From assembly GCA_024138015.1 (NCBI GenBank), contig JAMXBB010000012.1:20085105-20149104 (forward strand): a stretch of 64,000 nt of DNA. Direction: 5' to 3'. The first letter of the stretch is position 1, and every line of letters begins with the position of its first letter. This DNA is from Lumnitzera littorea (lineage: Eukaryota > Streptophyta > Magnoliopsida > Myrtales > Combretaceae). Positions 19,947 through 34,200 of this stretch are shown here, piece by piece. Made by a program: the position numbers and the translations under genes. Under the pieces are notes generated by a model. That model made no database searches. It saw nothing but the letters and a program-made list of their open reading frames with translations, and was not told the origin of the DNA.

Positions 19947-22200
19947 AATTTTTTTCAAAAGCTCCATTCCATTGAATATACCCAAAGATTTGGAATTCTT
20001 TAGATTAGTACTTTGAACAAAATGCGTTTTTATTTCCCCAAATCTTATTGATAAAACAAAGATGATAGAGTTTAAGTGAACAAGGCTCATAAACATTTCA
20101 TACTTGCATACATTAATCCTTTTAATTTTCTCTTGCTTGGTGTATTGATGTCTTGAGCCGACATAATATATGAAAAGTTTTCAATACGTAACACAATATT
20201 GACCATAAAAGAAAATATATTTTCTACATATCGAACAGTTCATTTGTATTTTGTTAAACGCGGTCAGTAGTGGAATTTCCCCCCTGTTGGGCCCTTTCAT
20301 CCTTAGTCTTTATCGGTATTATCTTTGTTAGCAAGATTCTAGTCTTAATTGTCTCATGAAACCAGTAAAAGAAGTCGGATGAAATTGCTAGATTTAAGAG
20401 CAAGAGATCAGTACCATCAGTTGAAATGTAGACATAGTTCACATGTTGAATAGTACCATGAGGAAAAATAGAATGTGAATGATGTCAGTTTCTTGCTGGT
20501 CCTTGACCTCAACATGTGCTGCCTTCTCATTAAAATTTGAATATGGGGAGAACTGGTTTCGATTGGTTGATTTGATATCTTTTCATGTTTCTCCATCAAG
20601 TCTTTTCACCGTTTTTTTCTTGCGGGTGTGATCATTTTTCCTCTGCTGAGTATCCTACTTCCATTTTCTTTGTGAATAAGGTCATAAACTTTCATGCATG
20701 GATGATGGAAAAATGCTAAAGTTAGGTAGGACTATTACACTTAGGTGCATTTTCTTATTGATTTTTTGAGATGTAAAAAAATGGATCCAATGTCCAATGA
20801 GTTAAATGGTGAATGGAAAATATACCTAATTGTAAATATATCAATTATACCTACTTGTACCCCTATTTTAGTTGAAATATTGTGACCCTAATCTGTTTGA
20901 AAACTAATCTAACCAATTCTGGTGATAAATGTTCACTAAATAATAGGATTGGATGTGGTTCAATTTAGTAGGGTTTGCCTCCCTTACAAAATCAAAACTA
21001 ATATAATTATTTGGTTGTTTTTGAAATTGAACCTAGTCATATGGTTTGGTTTGTAATTTTTTGGAATTTGATTAAAACCGGTTTGCTCCAATGTAATCAA
21101 TGGTTTGAACTATTTATATCAAATTTTCGTTAAATATTTTTATTTCTAATAACATATTTTCTTTTTCACTAAACTTTTATATTTTTCTGGTTAATTTCTT
21201 ATACATTTATCATGTATAACGATACTTAGCAAAACGTTGTACAAGATTTTAACAAACCTAACTTAATTGGATAAGGATAAGAGACTCAATTCAAATAAAA
21301 AACAGTGGTAGGGAAAAGTAAAGCTGTTTGTCCAAATGCGATATGGAAAAGACAAAAGAGACACACCAAAGACCGTAAAAGAGATGGGAGATACGTAAAG
21401 AATACTAAAGTTAGACTCTTGATTTAAAAACATATAAGAAAAGGAAAATTTTTAAATGTAAAATTTCAGATAGAATTTACTTAACTTAGTTTTAATAATT
21501 GACCCATAAATAAGATAAAGGAGAATAAGATATAAAAATTTTATGAAATCTATGAAGATTTACGAAAAAAATAAAAAAGTATAAAACAATTGCATGAATT
21601 TTTTTAATTAACCATCTAGTTTGGTTTAGTTTTAAATGGTTCAGTTTGCTTTCTTGAACCGAACCGAACCGCGAATAATTTATATATAACCAAATGGGAC
21701 TGTGAATCAAATCTTTTGCAATAAAACCGATTTTGGGTTTGATTCGGTTTACGGTTTCATATGCAATTTACGGTTATTTTACCTAACCTATTGAATGATC
21801 GTTATCTTGCATTGAGATATTGTTCAATTAGGAAAAAGGAAAAAAAGAGTATAGGTAGTCTCAATTATAAATGTTAAGACTAGATATGGATTTTATAGAT
21901 TGTAGAACACATGATAGAGAATATCTAATAAATAAGAGAAATAATAAGTGAAGAAATATGTGTGTCACAATTTTACGTTGAAAAAATGAGAAAGAAAAGA
22001 GCATAGAAATGTATCATCATAGTGAAAATAGCAACAATATGGTGGTTTCTCTCAATCACATTGCATTAATCTTCTCTAACCAAATTTCTATTACTTTTCA
22101 CTCTCCCACTTACTCTATTTAGTATATGTAATGTAACAGTATAAATATAGAGTATAGAAATCTTAAATCTTAATATATAATTCATACCTTAAGAAAGCAC
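19947..22200. other. Intergenic DNA with a GGTTTGGTTT/AACCGAACCG-rich block
   Basis: No gene is supported; the open frames at 20,254-20,599 and 21,492-21,710 have no domains. Between about 20,935 and 21,790 both edges are rich in related words, GGTTTGGTTT and TTAAAACCGG on the left and AACCGAACCGAACCG, TTTGATTCGG and TTTACGG on the right. That suggests a non-autonomous element of about 850 bp, but I cannot define its ends. Confidence 0.4.
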
Positions 22201-23640
22201 TAAATTAGAAAAGTTGCTAAGGCTCCTCGACCTCCTTATACTAGCTATATTAAATAGTACAGTTAACCACACCTACTATAGGTACACTTAGCCATTCAAC
22301 AGTCCTCTTTTAGTTAGTTAGCTAGCACTTGTTGCCTTGCATTATGGCTTCATCCTTTACACATTTCTTTACTAAATTATTCTCTCAAGCCCATGTATTA
22401 TGTGAATTTAAGACATAAATTCGATATATATGCACTTTGACTTGAATTTGTATAACTTTAAGCATTTACTCATATATTAAAACAATACCTAAAATGTAAC
22501 TCCTCTTATTTAGTCTTACCAACCACAAATCCTACTTTAGCATATCCATTGCATTGCACATATACCTAAGAGCCTTCATTATCTTATAACTAGATGATGC
22601 TCATTCATCAACTTTGGCAACCATGCTCGGTTATGACCATTAACATTTGTGGTACCTCTTTACTTTTCTCAAGGAGCATAATCCAATTTTCGAATACTTT
22701 TTAGACCTTCTAAGCTTTAATTTCCTATAAACTCTGTTGACACTAAAATTTCATAAGACACCTTCGTTGCATAATCTACATTTTTTTTTTTTTATATCAT
22801 AAACAATACCTTAGGTACCTTGGTCCTTTGTTTGGGATTGAAAACCCCAATTAAACCATAAAGAATTATCATCCTCTAAAATAGAAACAAATTAGTAAAC
22901 TTGACTCCTCTCATCACTATCAAGCTTCCATGAGGCATTTCCATGCTTTTAGATCATATTATACATTACTAACTAACACAATCTACTATAAAAGTGATAA
23001 AACATTATTAGAAGACTATGATGCATATCTAGCATCTAAGATTGTAAAATTTTCATATATGTGCAATCTAATTGGGATTTTACCTATGTTGGCAATCTTT
23101 AGCCCTCAATTGCTACCCATTTGCATATAATTACTTTATAAATAATTGTAGATTCACAACCAATCACTCATACAACACATGTGGAAAAGGACCTCCAAAG
23201 TTAAGACCAAATCTGTTTATCTAATTTCTTCATTGGATGCCAATAAAAACTCACGATCTTTACTATAATTATGATATTACTAATAACTAGCTCTATTATG
23301 CTATATTTGCCTAAATTTTTCCTCTCCTAATGCCTGACCTTCTCATGACCATCTTGCTTGTAATGATAACATATGTACTCCAGCTTCTAGATCTCCCTTT
23401 TAGAATTGTTGATACCACTAAATGATTGTTCTCTTGTAATTAGACCATTTGTAACCTCATTGTTGTAGATACATCTGACAGTTTACTTGTCTTTGCTTAA
23501 CACATTGCTAATAAACTCTTATATTGACAAATTTTTATCATCAACTATAGTCTCCTTAAACCTATAGAATGAGGAGGTATAGTGCAAAACAAGATTTACT
23601 TAGCTGTCTATCTCAAGCATAATGTCAATGTCTTTAAATT
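22201..23640 (-). other. Gene-free stretch, possible antisense copia relic
   Basis: No intact gene. On the minus strand near 23,330-23,370 a frame reads YHYKQDGHEKVRH before a stop, which resembles the zinc knuckle of Ty1/copia Gag (C-x2-C-x4-H-x4-C) with the cysteines lost. Further left on the same strand a SNYMQMGSN and KIPIRLHI segment is vaguely like the region after the copia protease. This is weak. The alternative is unrelated AT-rich intergenic sequence. Confidence 0.3.
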
Positions 23641-23726
23641 GTTAATAAAGACATGAAATTTGAAATATGTTGTCTTACTAATGACTTACTTAATCAGATG
23701 CATGTAATCTTTCTTTTGTCCCAAGG

Positions 23727-23930
23727 ATGTCAGATTTTCATCCGAGAGATGATTCTACATTAAATACTACTAGAGATTATTCAAAACACCATGGTGGGGT
23801 AGATGACCTGAACATAACGAAATCTTTAGCACACATAGCTAAGACAAAAGGTATGAAAACTACCCCTCCATCTCCTAGACACACTAGGACAAGTGCAAAG
23901 GTTATTGCCCGTCAACCCATATCATCATGA
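23727..23930 (+). pseudogene. Possible LINE ORF1 C-terminal fragment
   Basis: A 67-codon frame with a basic Ser/Thr/Pro-rich tail (TTPPSPRHTRTSAKVIAR) sits directly before the endonuclease domain, where plant LINEs have the end of ORF1 or the linker. There is no domain to confirm it. The assignment rests on position alone. Confidence 0.35.
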
Positions 23931-23959
23931 AAGCTATTTTCTAAAATATAAGATGTTTA

Positions 23960-26900
23960 GCAAATGGTAGGTCTGTTAAAAGATTACATAAGCTTGCTAT
24001 CCTTCAAAAAGTTCACATTATTATGATTGATGAACCAATGACTTCTGTTGATAAGTTGGATAAAATTGCAAAATCTTTGATTTTAAAAAACTCTTTCTCC
24101 AACAGTAACTCTAAAATATGGATCATGTGGAAAGATTTCATTTCTTGTGAAATTGAATGTGAGACAGAGCAGTTGGTCCACATGAAATGTTCAAATTCTT
24201 CTTTCCCCTTTCCGTTCTATGTTACTGTAGTAAATACTAAATGCTCTAGAACTTTGAGGAAATATCTTTGGAATGATCTAGCCTTTATACATGAAGTTAC
24301 CAATGGACCTTAGATGGTTATTGGTGACTTCAACATAGTACTTTCTTCTCATGAAAGGAAAGGTGGAAAATCTAATCCCTTTAGCTCTATTGCTTGATTT
24401 TCAAGAAATTTTATCTTCTTGTAAATTATCTAATCTGGTTACATTGGAAATCCTTTTACTTGGTTTAGGAACAAAACACTTGTTAGACTTGATAAGACTC
24501 TTATTAATGTTAACTGGGTTTCTAAGTTTGATTCAATAACTTTCTCTCATTTAAATAAAATGTGCTCAAACCATTCTCCTTTATTAGTGGAGGTTTTGGG
24601 AAAGTTTGATGTCCATCATTTGAATTTCTTTTTTTTTTCAAAACATGTAGGCTGAACACCAGTCTTTCTTGGAGGTTATTGAATCTTCTTAAAAGGAGGA
24701 TTGTAACGCTTTGGGCCTTATTGAATTCTAATTGAAGTTGCAAAGGTTAAAGGCTGCTCTTAAAAACTGGAACAAAAGAGTTTATGGTAATATACATAAA
24801 AAAGTAAAAGATGCTAAATCAAAAGTTAATGAGCTAGAAAATGCCTTCACTTAGAATAATAATCATAATACATACATTAATCTTCAAAAAGCTAAAGGTG
24901 ATCTTTTGAATCTTTTTAAACAAGAAGAAATTTTTTGGAAACAAAGAGCTAGAGTAAAGTGCCTTAAGTATAAGGATAGAAATACTAAATATATTCATGC
25001 GGTTGTTAAAGAAAGGAGGGTAAGAAATGCAATCTCTAAAATTAAGAATGATTAAGGTATGTGGGTTGAGGGGGATTTACTTAGTCCTTTTGCTTCCAAT
25101 TTTTTCGACGCCCTATTGTAGAAAGATTTGGAAGTTAAGCAATTCCAATGCCCGCTTTGGCTTAACAAAGTGGTAACTAAAGAAGAAAACAAGCTATTAA
25201 GTGCCATACCATCATATGAAGTAGTAACCTAAGTGATATATGAACTTAAATTTGACTTTGAACTTAGCCTTGATAGGTTTGGTGGTCTCTTTTATAAGTA
25301 CTGTTGGAAAATTATTGGTAAAGACTTTTATGATGTCGTGTTGGAATTTTTTGAGTGTTTCCCTCTCCCTAGATTTTATACTTCTGCTACTATTGTTCTT
25401 ATTCCCAAGAGTTTCAACCCCTAATATTAGATGACTTCTAGTAGATTAATCTTTGTAATACTTCAAAAATCCTCGCTAATTGGCTTAGTGTGGTCCTTCC
25501 TAAGGTTATATCACCTAAACAAATGGGTTTTGTTAAGGGTAGGAACATTATTGACAACATCCCTCTTACTAAGAATTGTTATATGATTTGGATCGCAAAG
25601 TAAGGGGTCGTAACATTATTATAAAATTGGATATGGAGAAAGCCTATGATTGGCTTGATTAGGTTTTTCTTTTTCTATGTTAAACTGTCTTGGTTTTCAT
25701 TGGAAATTTACCTATATGATCAAAGGAATCATGTGTAATAGTTGGTTTACTATTCTTGTTAATGCCAATAATTCAAGCTTCTTTACTTCCATTAGGGGTT
25801 TACGATAAGGGGACCCCCTTTCACCAGCCCTTTTCATTCTTACTTCGAAATATCTCTCCTAAGGTCTCAATCATCTCTTTCAGTGCTACTCTTCTCTTAG
25901 GCATAGGACATCTTCTCCTAGTTGGACATGGCACTTATGTTTTGCTAATGATTGCATTCTATTCCTCAATGGTTCCTAATAAATGATTTCGAAGGTTTTA
26001 GACTTCCTTCATATGTATGAAAGTGTTTCTAATAAAAAAATCAATGCCCACAAAAGCCTCTTGATTCTCCTAGAAAAGTTCAAATCTTCTAACAAATGTG
26101 TCCTTAAAACCCTTACAGGCATGACTATTTAGTGTCTTCTGCTAACTTATCTAAGGTACCCTCTCGATACTAGTTGGAGATCCATAATAGCTTTAATGAT
26201 ATCATTGAAAAGGTCTCTCATAGAATTAACAGTTGGACTAATTTGTGATTATTTTGGGGGGTTGGGGGCATTGTTGGGTATTTGGAAGAATCACTCTCAT
26301 TAAAAGTGTTTTGTCTTTTATGCCCTTATATCTTTTCCTTGAATGGGTTTTGAAAATGTTGGAAAGTATGTTTGCTAATTTCTTGTGGGTGGATTTTATA
26401 GAGGCTAGGGCTATTCATTGGGCATCTTAGGACAAGATTTGTTTTCCAGTTTAGGAGGTAGTCTATGATTTAGGTCTCTTGGGGATGTCTCTATAGCATT
26501 TGAAATGAAACTCTGGTGGAAGTTCAAAACTAAAAGCTCCATTTTCACCGATTTCATGCATGATAAATATCTTAAAGGAAAACATCTTGTTGAAATCAAA
26601 GCATCCCATGCTTTTTCTCCATTGTGGAAAAGGCTTTTAAAAGCAAGAGAATTCACTGAGAAGCATATATTTTTTAGCTTAGGATAAGGTGATATTAGTT
26701 TTTGGTTTGATTAGTAGCATCTTGGAGGCCCTTTTTATCAACTTACCCCGGTGAATTCTCCTTGTTTGCTTGTTAAGGATCTGACGAAGTAATAATCATT
26801 GTTATGTTGATAATCTTGCTCACCTGCTTGTTGTTGGTCTTTTCGATGATATTTTAGCCTTGAATGTGAGTTAGGAAAGTGATGCTCCTCTATGGATGGT

Positions 26901-27960
26901 TTTAGGTGATGGTTTTTTTTTATATGTCTAGTAAGTGGGGCACTGTTAGGGCTAGGGTTGATAAGTTCTCAGCTTATTCTATCATTTGGGATAAGTTCCT
27001 TCCCCTTAAGATATCGTTTTTCATGTAGCATTCCTTGCATATTTTTGTTCCTTCTAATGATATTCAGTGCTTATAGGGGATAAGTTTAGCTTTCCAATGT
27101 TTGTGTTGTCATCAAAATAGTGAATTGGTTTTGCCTATTGTTATTCATTGTAGTTATGCTAAGGATGTGTAAAATCATATTGCTCTTTGTTTTGGCTTTT
27201 ATCCTCTTCCACTCATCTCATCCATAGATGCCATGATTAAGCATTGGAAAAGCAATATTGGGACTATTCCAAATCATATCAGAATGTTTGTCCCGGTCAT
27301 GGTTTTTAGGCATTTATGAGGTAAAAGAAATAAGGGAAACCATGGAAATTAGAAAATGCCTCATAATGTTCTCGTTTGTTTAATATTGGATGATCTTTTA
27401 AATTTAGGTAAGGCTAATCCCCTTACTTTGCGCCAAATAAAAAGTGATGAGGACCTATTTAAACGTGTGGTGAGACCTTTAAGGATAAAAAGGATTCTTT
27501 CTTTTTCTTCGAACAGCCTTCAAGGGGATGTTGTCAAATTGAATGTTGATGGTACCCTTAATCATAGCAAGGTTAGTGGTGGTAAGATCCTTAAGGATTC
27601 TAAAAGGAAGTTTAGTTGGGGTTTGGTTGTGTAACTAGCAATGAATCTATTGCAAATATAAAACTAAATGCGCTCATAAAAGATCTGGAGCTTTGCAAGC
27701 ATTTGAATTTTAATAAGGTGATCATTAAGACTAATTCTTTGATGGTGTCAAGATGGCTATCATCATCAGGTATGAGGTGGGATATATGGAATGATATCTT
27801 GTAGGCTAAAAAGCTTTTGAATGAAATTGTGGGCTAAGTCAAGCACATATGATGAGAAAAGAATGCTGTTACCAATTGGCTCTCTAAGCACGTGATTTGC
27901 AGCTGGATGTTAGGTTTAGAAGAATTCTATCACAAGATGCAAAAGGGGTCCTTTATCCCA
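23960..27960 (+). pseudogene. LINE ORF2: endonuclease, reverse transcriptase and RNase H (decayed)
   Basis: Endonuclease: MIDEPMTSVDKLDKIAKSL (about 24,023), then a long open frame to 24,313, then MVIGDFNIVLSSHERK with the GDFN catalytic motif (about 24,313-24,360), and CSNHSPLLVEV (about 24,570) where the family has DHS and this copy has NHS. Linker: KAALKNWNKRVYGNIHKKVK (about 24,752-24,810) and a lysine-rich frame to about 25,050. Reverse transcriptase: YKYCWKIIGKDFYDVVLEFF and TATIVLIPK (25,300-25,410), KGRNIIDNI (about 25,530), IKLDMEKAYD (about 25,622), GDPLSPAL preceded by a stop (about 25,810), and CFANDCILF (about 25,940), where the catalytic FADD has become FAND. RNase H: KLNVDGTLNHSKVSGG (about 27,535-27,590) and ESIANIKLNALIKDLELCKH (about 27,645), followed by KTNSLMVSRWL. 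The enzyme would copy LINE RNA at a nicked target. It is clearly inactive. Confidence 0.85.
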
Positions 27961-28216
27961 TAATAGTGAATTGTTGAGTTTCTCCTTTTCTATTTGTTGA
28001 GCTTGTAGACTTTTGTTGGATTATCCTTGGCTTTTACTTAAACTGGTTATTGTATTGGGAGTAGTACTTCCTATGTTGCTTTCATTGTGTTTTATTTATC
28101 TGCTGGTTTTGCCTTTTAAGGGGAGTAGTATTCACTTATCTATTGCTTTTGCAAGTTAATAGGTGTGTTGTAATTTTGAGATGTCAGGTCTGTGCTCTCC
28201 TCTCCTTTATAATCCT

Positions 28217-28262
28217 TGAAAAGAAAGAAAGAAAGAAAGAAGGAAAGAAGGAAAGAAGGAAA
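28217..28262. repeat. GAAA/GAAG simple repeat (LINE tail)
   Basis: About 46 bp of GAAA units grading into GGAAA units directly follows the 3' region of the LINE. LINE 3' ends typically finish in poly(A) or a short simple repeat, so this probably marks the 3' end of the insertion. Confidence 0.8.
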
Positions 28263-31200
28263 CTCAATCATATATAGTACCTCCATTTTCATCCACAATC
28301 CAATTGTTTTATTCTCCATTAATACATCCTACAATACACTATTCATTGATTTATTTTGATTGCTGCCAGGGCCTTCTGATGGAGTTCTACCAACTCCTTA
28401 TGCTTCATCTATTCAAACCACTTATTGAAAGTATTCTTCAAGCCTAATTACACTATGATCCCTTACATCTGCACTTGCCATAATAACTTAAGTTCGTAAG
28501 TCATTAGACTTCTTAATGCCACGATCAATAGCCATATCTTCAATGAGTATATCATATACTTGTAAATCTTTTATCACTCAGCTCACCTCCATTCCAATTT
28601 AATACACGTAATAGAAAGCTAATAAGGCTCCATGACGTGCCCCAATCAGTAAGGAGACGTAGCTCAGTTAACCATGGTTTCTGCCTATTGGCTAGCCACA
28701 TAAATGATCAGCCGCCACCTGGCCAATTGGCTTCACTTATTGGTTGGCGCTCCCTGTTTTGTACTCTCGTTTCATCCTTTGTCCATTTTTCATTTAATGG
28801 CTCTTCCAGATCCAAATTTCATGTAAAATGATTGTGAGACAAGGTTTCCAATTTTCTTCGAACAACTTGTAGATAATACCTTCTTGCGTAAAGATAGGAC
28901 AAATCTTATGCTGCGTAGAAACAGTCTATTAAATTTCACAAGCATCGATGATTCTACATATTGACCCTCTCAAGATTACAGCTATTAGTAAACACGAACG
29001 GGAACGATTGAGATAGCTTGAAAATTATATGGGACAATTAACAGTAGACACATAAGGAGGGCCTTAGTATTAATAACACGTCTGTCATCATGTGGATTTA
29101 TCACATATCAAGTGGCTCTAATGTCAAATATAATTGACTTTGGAATAGCATGTATTTTGAGAAGATTTGGGGGAACTAATTAATCAATTATTTAACTAAT
29201 AAGGGCCCTCATGTACTTCTTTATTTCTTTTTCCCCCAAACCTTATGAACATATTTGCATATCTTAATACATCAGTTCTTTTTATAAAATGGTCTATTAT
29301 CCATAGAAAATTGCATGCACTCGTGCATACACATACACATATACACTTGCTTGGAACTGAAAGAATATATTTACCTGGAGATTCTTATTTAATATTATAT
29401 ATAAAATATATAATATTAACCAATACTTAGCAAGCTAGTGTTCCAATTCCGTGGTTGTTGGGAAGTCAATTTAGAGCAACTTAAAGTGGAATTTTCTCAG
29501 GAGGCCCCCACTTAACTCTTCTAATTAAATGACAAAGAAAGCTCACATGCTATGTGAAGAGTCATGACAGCAAATTCTGGAATATCTACCAGCTTCCTTT
29601 TGTCCGTAAATAGCATGACATATCCTAAAAAACAAATGCCACAAGATGCTTTGCTCGTATCACTGAAATTTAAGCCCGAACCACAAAAATTTCAAGAGGG
29701 AAGAAAAAAGGATCTAACACAGTAGATGATAAACAAGGTGTATATTCAGTAATCTGCATGAGGTGAAAAGTGATCCGTATATATAGCTATATTTTTCTAA
29801 TTTAAATTTGTAGAATCCGTTGTAATGGAAATATAATAAATTTGTCTCATATATTATTAGCTGTAGTGCATGTAGAACCATGCCATTTGTTGGGACATGG
29901 ATTGTGTTGAAGGGCATGCATATGTGGTTTGGGTTCGATAGCCTTGACCAAGAAATGTTCTTTTCTGATTCCGACCAGTTTTTGGTCTCCTCAACATGCA
30001 TGCATGTAGTCTCCTTCCGTGCTATTCCACTACTCTATTAATTTTGTAGTTTTTATTTTAAGGAAAAGAATACACTTTTAATTCTTAAAATTTGGCAACA
30101 TTTTTATTTGAGTTCTCAATCCCTTTTCTTGAGTTTTTAATAATTTTTAAAACCTTGTAACTTATAAGAGTAAGTTTTTCATTAAATTTATTAAATTTTT
30201 TCTACATCTTGGGCATGTGTTAGTTTCTCATTGGCCTTGGATAATTAGGCAATGTAGTTGAGATTTGCACAAAATTTTTCAGCCCATTTTTCTTCTTACC
30301 TTTGATTATTTTTATGTAAATTTTTATTATTTTTATCATATTATATAAATAAATATATTTGATATTACTTTTTATTGTATTATATAATTAAATATATTTA
30401 ATATTGCCATTTTATTAACTTAATTACATTAAACTAATTTAAAATTGAAATGTATCATGAATGGATGGATAATTCAATTGATTTAGTGAAGTCTTGCTGT
30501 TGTAAAATTTTGAAAATTTAATGATTCAAATAAAGGGAAAATATAAAGTTCCATGCCCTGTAAATAGGTAGGGCATAGGCTAAAGAAATACACTAAAAGG
30601 AGGAAGAAAAGTATTCGCCAAGATATGCTAATCGCCGTTTATCGTTTAATTATGAGAAGGAATTAATGGCCAGTTATCATTTCATGAAGAAAAGTGCACC
30701 TTTCAAGAAAATGAAGGAGAGATTGACGGACACTATCTCCAGCTAATGATGGGAAATCCGCCCTTTATCATTAAAAATAGAAGTATCCTTTTCATTTCCT
30801 TTTCTCACGTTGATATGTGACCGCGCGTAGTTCTTTTTCTTTTGTTTTTTTAAGTAATTTCAGTTTATATTCATTTTTAAGCAAAGGTGTGCACGAAGCC
30901 AACATAAAATGCGGAGTGCAACCACATGCACACCCTCAAACCCTAATAAAAGTCCTAGGTTTACAAACTCGCAAATTCTCCATACATTGCATCAGGTATA
31001 TAAAGAGAGAGAGAGAGAGGACTTGTATGTTTTTTAAGTCAATAAAGTTGGGGAATAAAATGGAAAATTTTAATATAGACCCGATCTACATAGATTGTAT
31101 TATAGTTTTCGTAATTATATAAAGTCGCCTAGGAAAATTCATACTGACGCTCGATAGGGATTACACAATAGATTTCCGTTTTTTCGTTCCAAAACATAAC

Positions 31201-34200
31201 AAAGTTCGGAAAGACAATATTTTTTTGTAAACTTGAGCCATGTCAACCGTAGAACATTACTTTTGGAAGCTAATTTAGCTATTCTTTGAGTTTCACTTAC
31301 TCATAATTATGATCAATATGACAGTAATAACAAAAACGTAGAGAAGCGCTTCTGAATTCGTTGGAACTATATATTTTGGTGGAAGTATATTTTTTTTTTT
31401 TCTTATTTTCCTCATTTATGGGACGTATTTTATTTCTAAGTAGTAAGGTACTTTAACAAAATGAATGCTGATTCAAAAATTAATTATCGATATCCCAATT
31501 GGCAGTATAAAACATTTTAGTTACTTTGAAATTTATCCCTCTTGTTCCAATACGGACAATGGAAAGCGGACTTTAAATCTGATTAATTTCACTAGAAAAC
31601 TAGTTTTTATACCATTATATTATAAAAGTCTTAAAAATTTATTAATGAATTATTTTTGGTGATTACATTGGGGAAAAAAGAGATTTTAATCTAATTTGTC
31701 CTACTGAGAAATCGATGTCCATATCACTAAACTAAAAAATAACCTCAATACAGCCATTTTGGAACTAAATAAATTTAGTTTTATCTATAACATGAACATC
31801 ACCCACTTATTCCCCTAATGTATATATATATATATATGTACGTATGTAAATTGTAATGTTTATTTAATAGGTTGATGAACTGATAACTAACAACATTTTG
31901 CATCTATTAACTTCGTTGAACTTTTACACGTATCATTTCATTACGACAATATAATTATTGTCCAGCGCGATGGGGTGTGTTCATTGAACATCCGCTTTAC
32001 CGTTTTGCCATTTTTTTTTAACTACATTTTATATATTACAATGGAAGAAAAGAAGACTCCCCTTTTTAATACACTCGTATTAGTATTAGTAGAACCCTAT
32101 CTTTTTGTATATTATTATAACATAAAGAGAGATTTTTTATACTTGTAAAGTTTTTACTTTGAGAATGGTATCATTTCAATGATTTTAATATCTCCTCCCA
32201 CCAATCGAAAAAATATTCATAAAGCTTTTTAAGAGAAAAGATTCGATAGGTATTATACACGTTAAGTATGTTATATATACGTAACGTATAAATACTAATA
32301 GAATATTAACACAAATTATAATGGAAAAAATAATTATCAAATTAATTACCATGCATAATATGTATACATCATATATGTCAATATTTTATTAGTATTTATA
32401 TACTATATATATATATATATATAATACATGACATGTATTACCTATTGAATTTCTTCTTCTTTAAAAGTGATGTAAGTATTCATTTGAATTGAAACTCTTA
32501 CTCATTAATTTGGTTGATCACGATTAAAGGCATTTTGTTATATACATATAACTCTCATACACATATAATTGTAGCATTGCAATATTGATGGATTAATAAA
32601 AAGTGTATTCTTTATTTTTACGATTCTTGCTTGTGTTTTTTATATTTACTATTGTTTTTCTATCTTGTTTGTATTGCTTATAGGTTTAAGTCTTGTTGGC
32701 CATCGCTGTATGTGAGTTAGGCTTATTTACTACTATAGAAATAGGATAATAAGCGCCACATAATCCATTTATGTTAGAAAAAATCTTGGATTGTACCAAT
32801 TTGAACTCAATCTATTTCATTAGAAAACCGATAGTTATGCGGTTAGATTACAACCCTGTTGACCACGATGTAATATATGTTTGCAGCAATTATCATTAAG
32901 AGCAGATTTTCATCGGTAGCTTATAGTGATATCCTATGGTGGGATGTGGTAATACTCCAAACGATAGGTTGGTTAACAATCATAAATATATGTATATGAA
33001 GATAACGGAAAATGAGTAACTTTTCAATTTCTGTTTAAGAAATCATTCCCTTATTAGCCGCCAAACTTTCCGATATTTCATTGATTTCATTTCTGATAGT
33101 CTAATACCAAACAATTATCGCCTTCCACTATTCATCACGAAAAACTATTAATAACCATAATTGCTTTAAACTAATCCAGTATTTGTTGGAGCTGTGTCAT
33201 GTGAGATTCCATCAAAATTTCGATATAATTTGAAAAACATTATTTTTGAAATCAACGCACTCAGGACTACTTTATATTGCAATATTCAACGAAAAGTTGA
33301 AGGAAATACCAAGGTTAATTACAGAAAGACAAGCTTGAGTATCTTGCTTTTTCACAATGCGTAGATTATAGGCATGTTATTTCTTTATTTTCAGTTAGCG
33401 TAACGTGAACTTTTCGATAATATCAACTTATGCAATTTTTTCATTTTACATATCCATGTTATAATTCTTTTTGTTTTTGTTTTTTTTTTTTTTTCAAGTT
33501 GCATAACCCTAATAGCATCACCACCATTTAAAGTAGTTAAGTGGATAATCAAAATGAAAATTGTTAAAAATTCAAAATACATAACTAGAAAAAAGGAAAA
33601 TATATATGAAAACTCCGGTTTTATAACCGAAAAGAAGTAACACATTTATATAAATATTGAAAGGGTGAAAAAATATATATATATGTATTTAATTAACGTG
33701 GAAAATATCATAGATTTTATGTCATCTCTAAGAGAATATCTTATTACATATTTTGTTGACTTCGTACATGTAAAATGGAATAGCTATACCTCTCGTACAT
33801 ATCTATATTTTGTATTTAGTTGGCAAAGTAGAGAGTTCCATAAAAATGTTTTTATCACATAATATAGAAATGCAATTCCTTCATAACACTAGAAGTTTCT
33901 CTCTCTCTGTATCTTTTATTTATTTATTTTGTTTATGTTGTCCTTCTCCATCAGTCAAGTTATGAAATGGTTTAAGAGTATGCCCATGTTCGTAGATATA
34001 TTCCTAATATATTACTAATACAGTTTTATATGCAACAAAATGGAAATGAAGTAATTACTTGTTTATTTTATTTTTTAAGATTTATAAGTTAATTTATATT
34101 TTATTTTATTTGGTGAATCAGACACAGCTATAGTAATCATGATGTTAAAATAGTGTTAAAAATCTATTAAGAGTCAGGCAAAAAGTTGATTGACCAATAA

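Larger units (their letters stand above)
23640..28262 (+). mobile_element. Decayed LINE (non-LTR retrotransposon)
   Basis: A plus-strand, intron-free, LTR-free run of endonuclease, reverse transcriptase and RNase H-like domains ending in a GAAA-type simple tail is the structure of a plant L1-like LINE. Only the last part of ORF1 is recognisable (near 23,727-23,930), so it is 5'-truncated or too decayed upstream. The left edge is approximate and I see no target duplication. Stop codons and frameshifts occur throughout. Confidence 0.82.

Noticed and set aside
5752..19951. Target-site duplication of the Tat element
   Set aside because: The pentamers next to the LTRs (TTGGC and AATTT) do not match, even allowing transitions.
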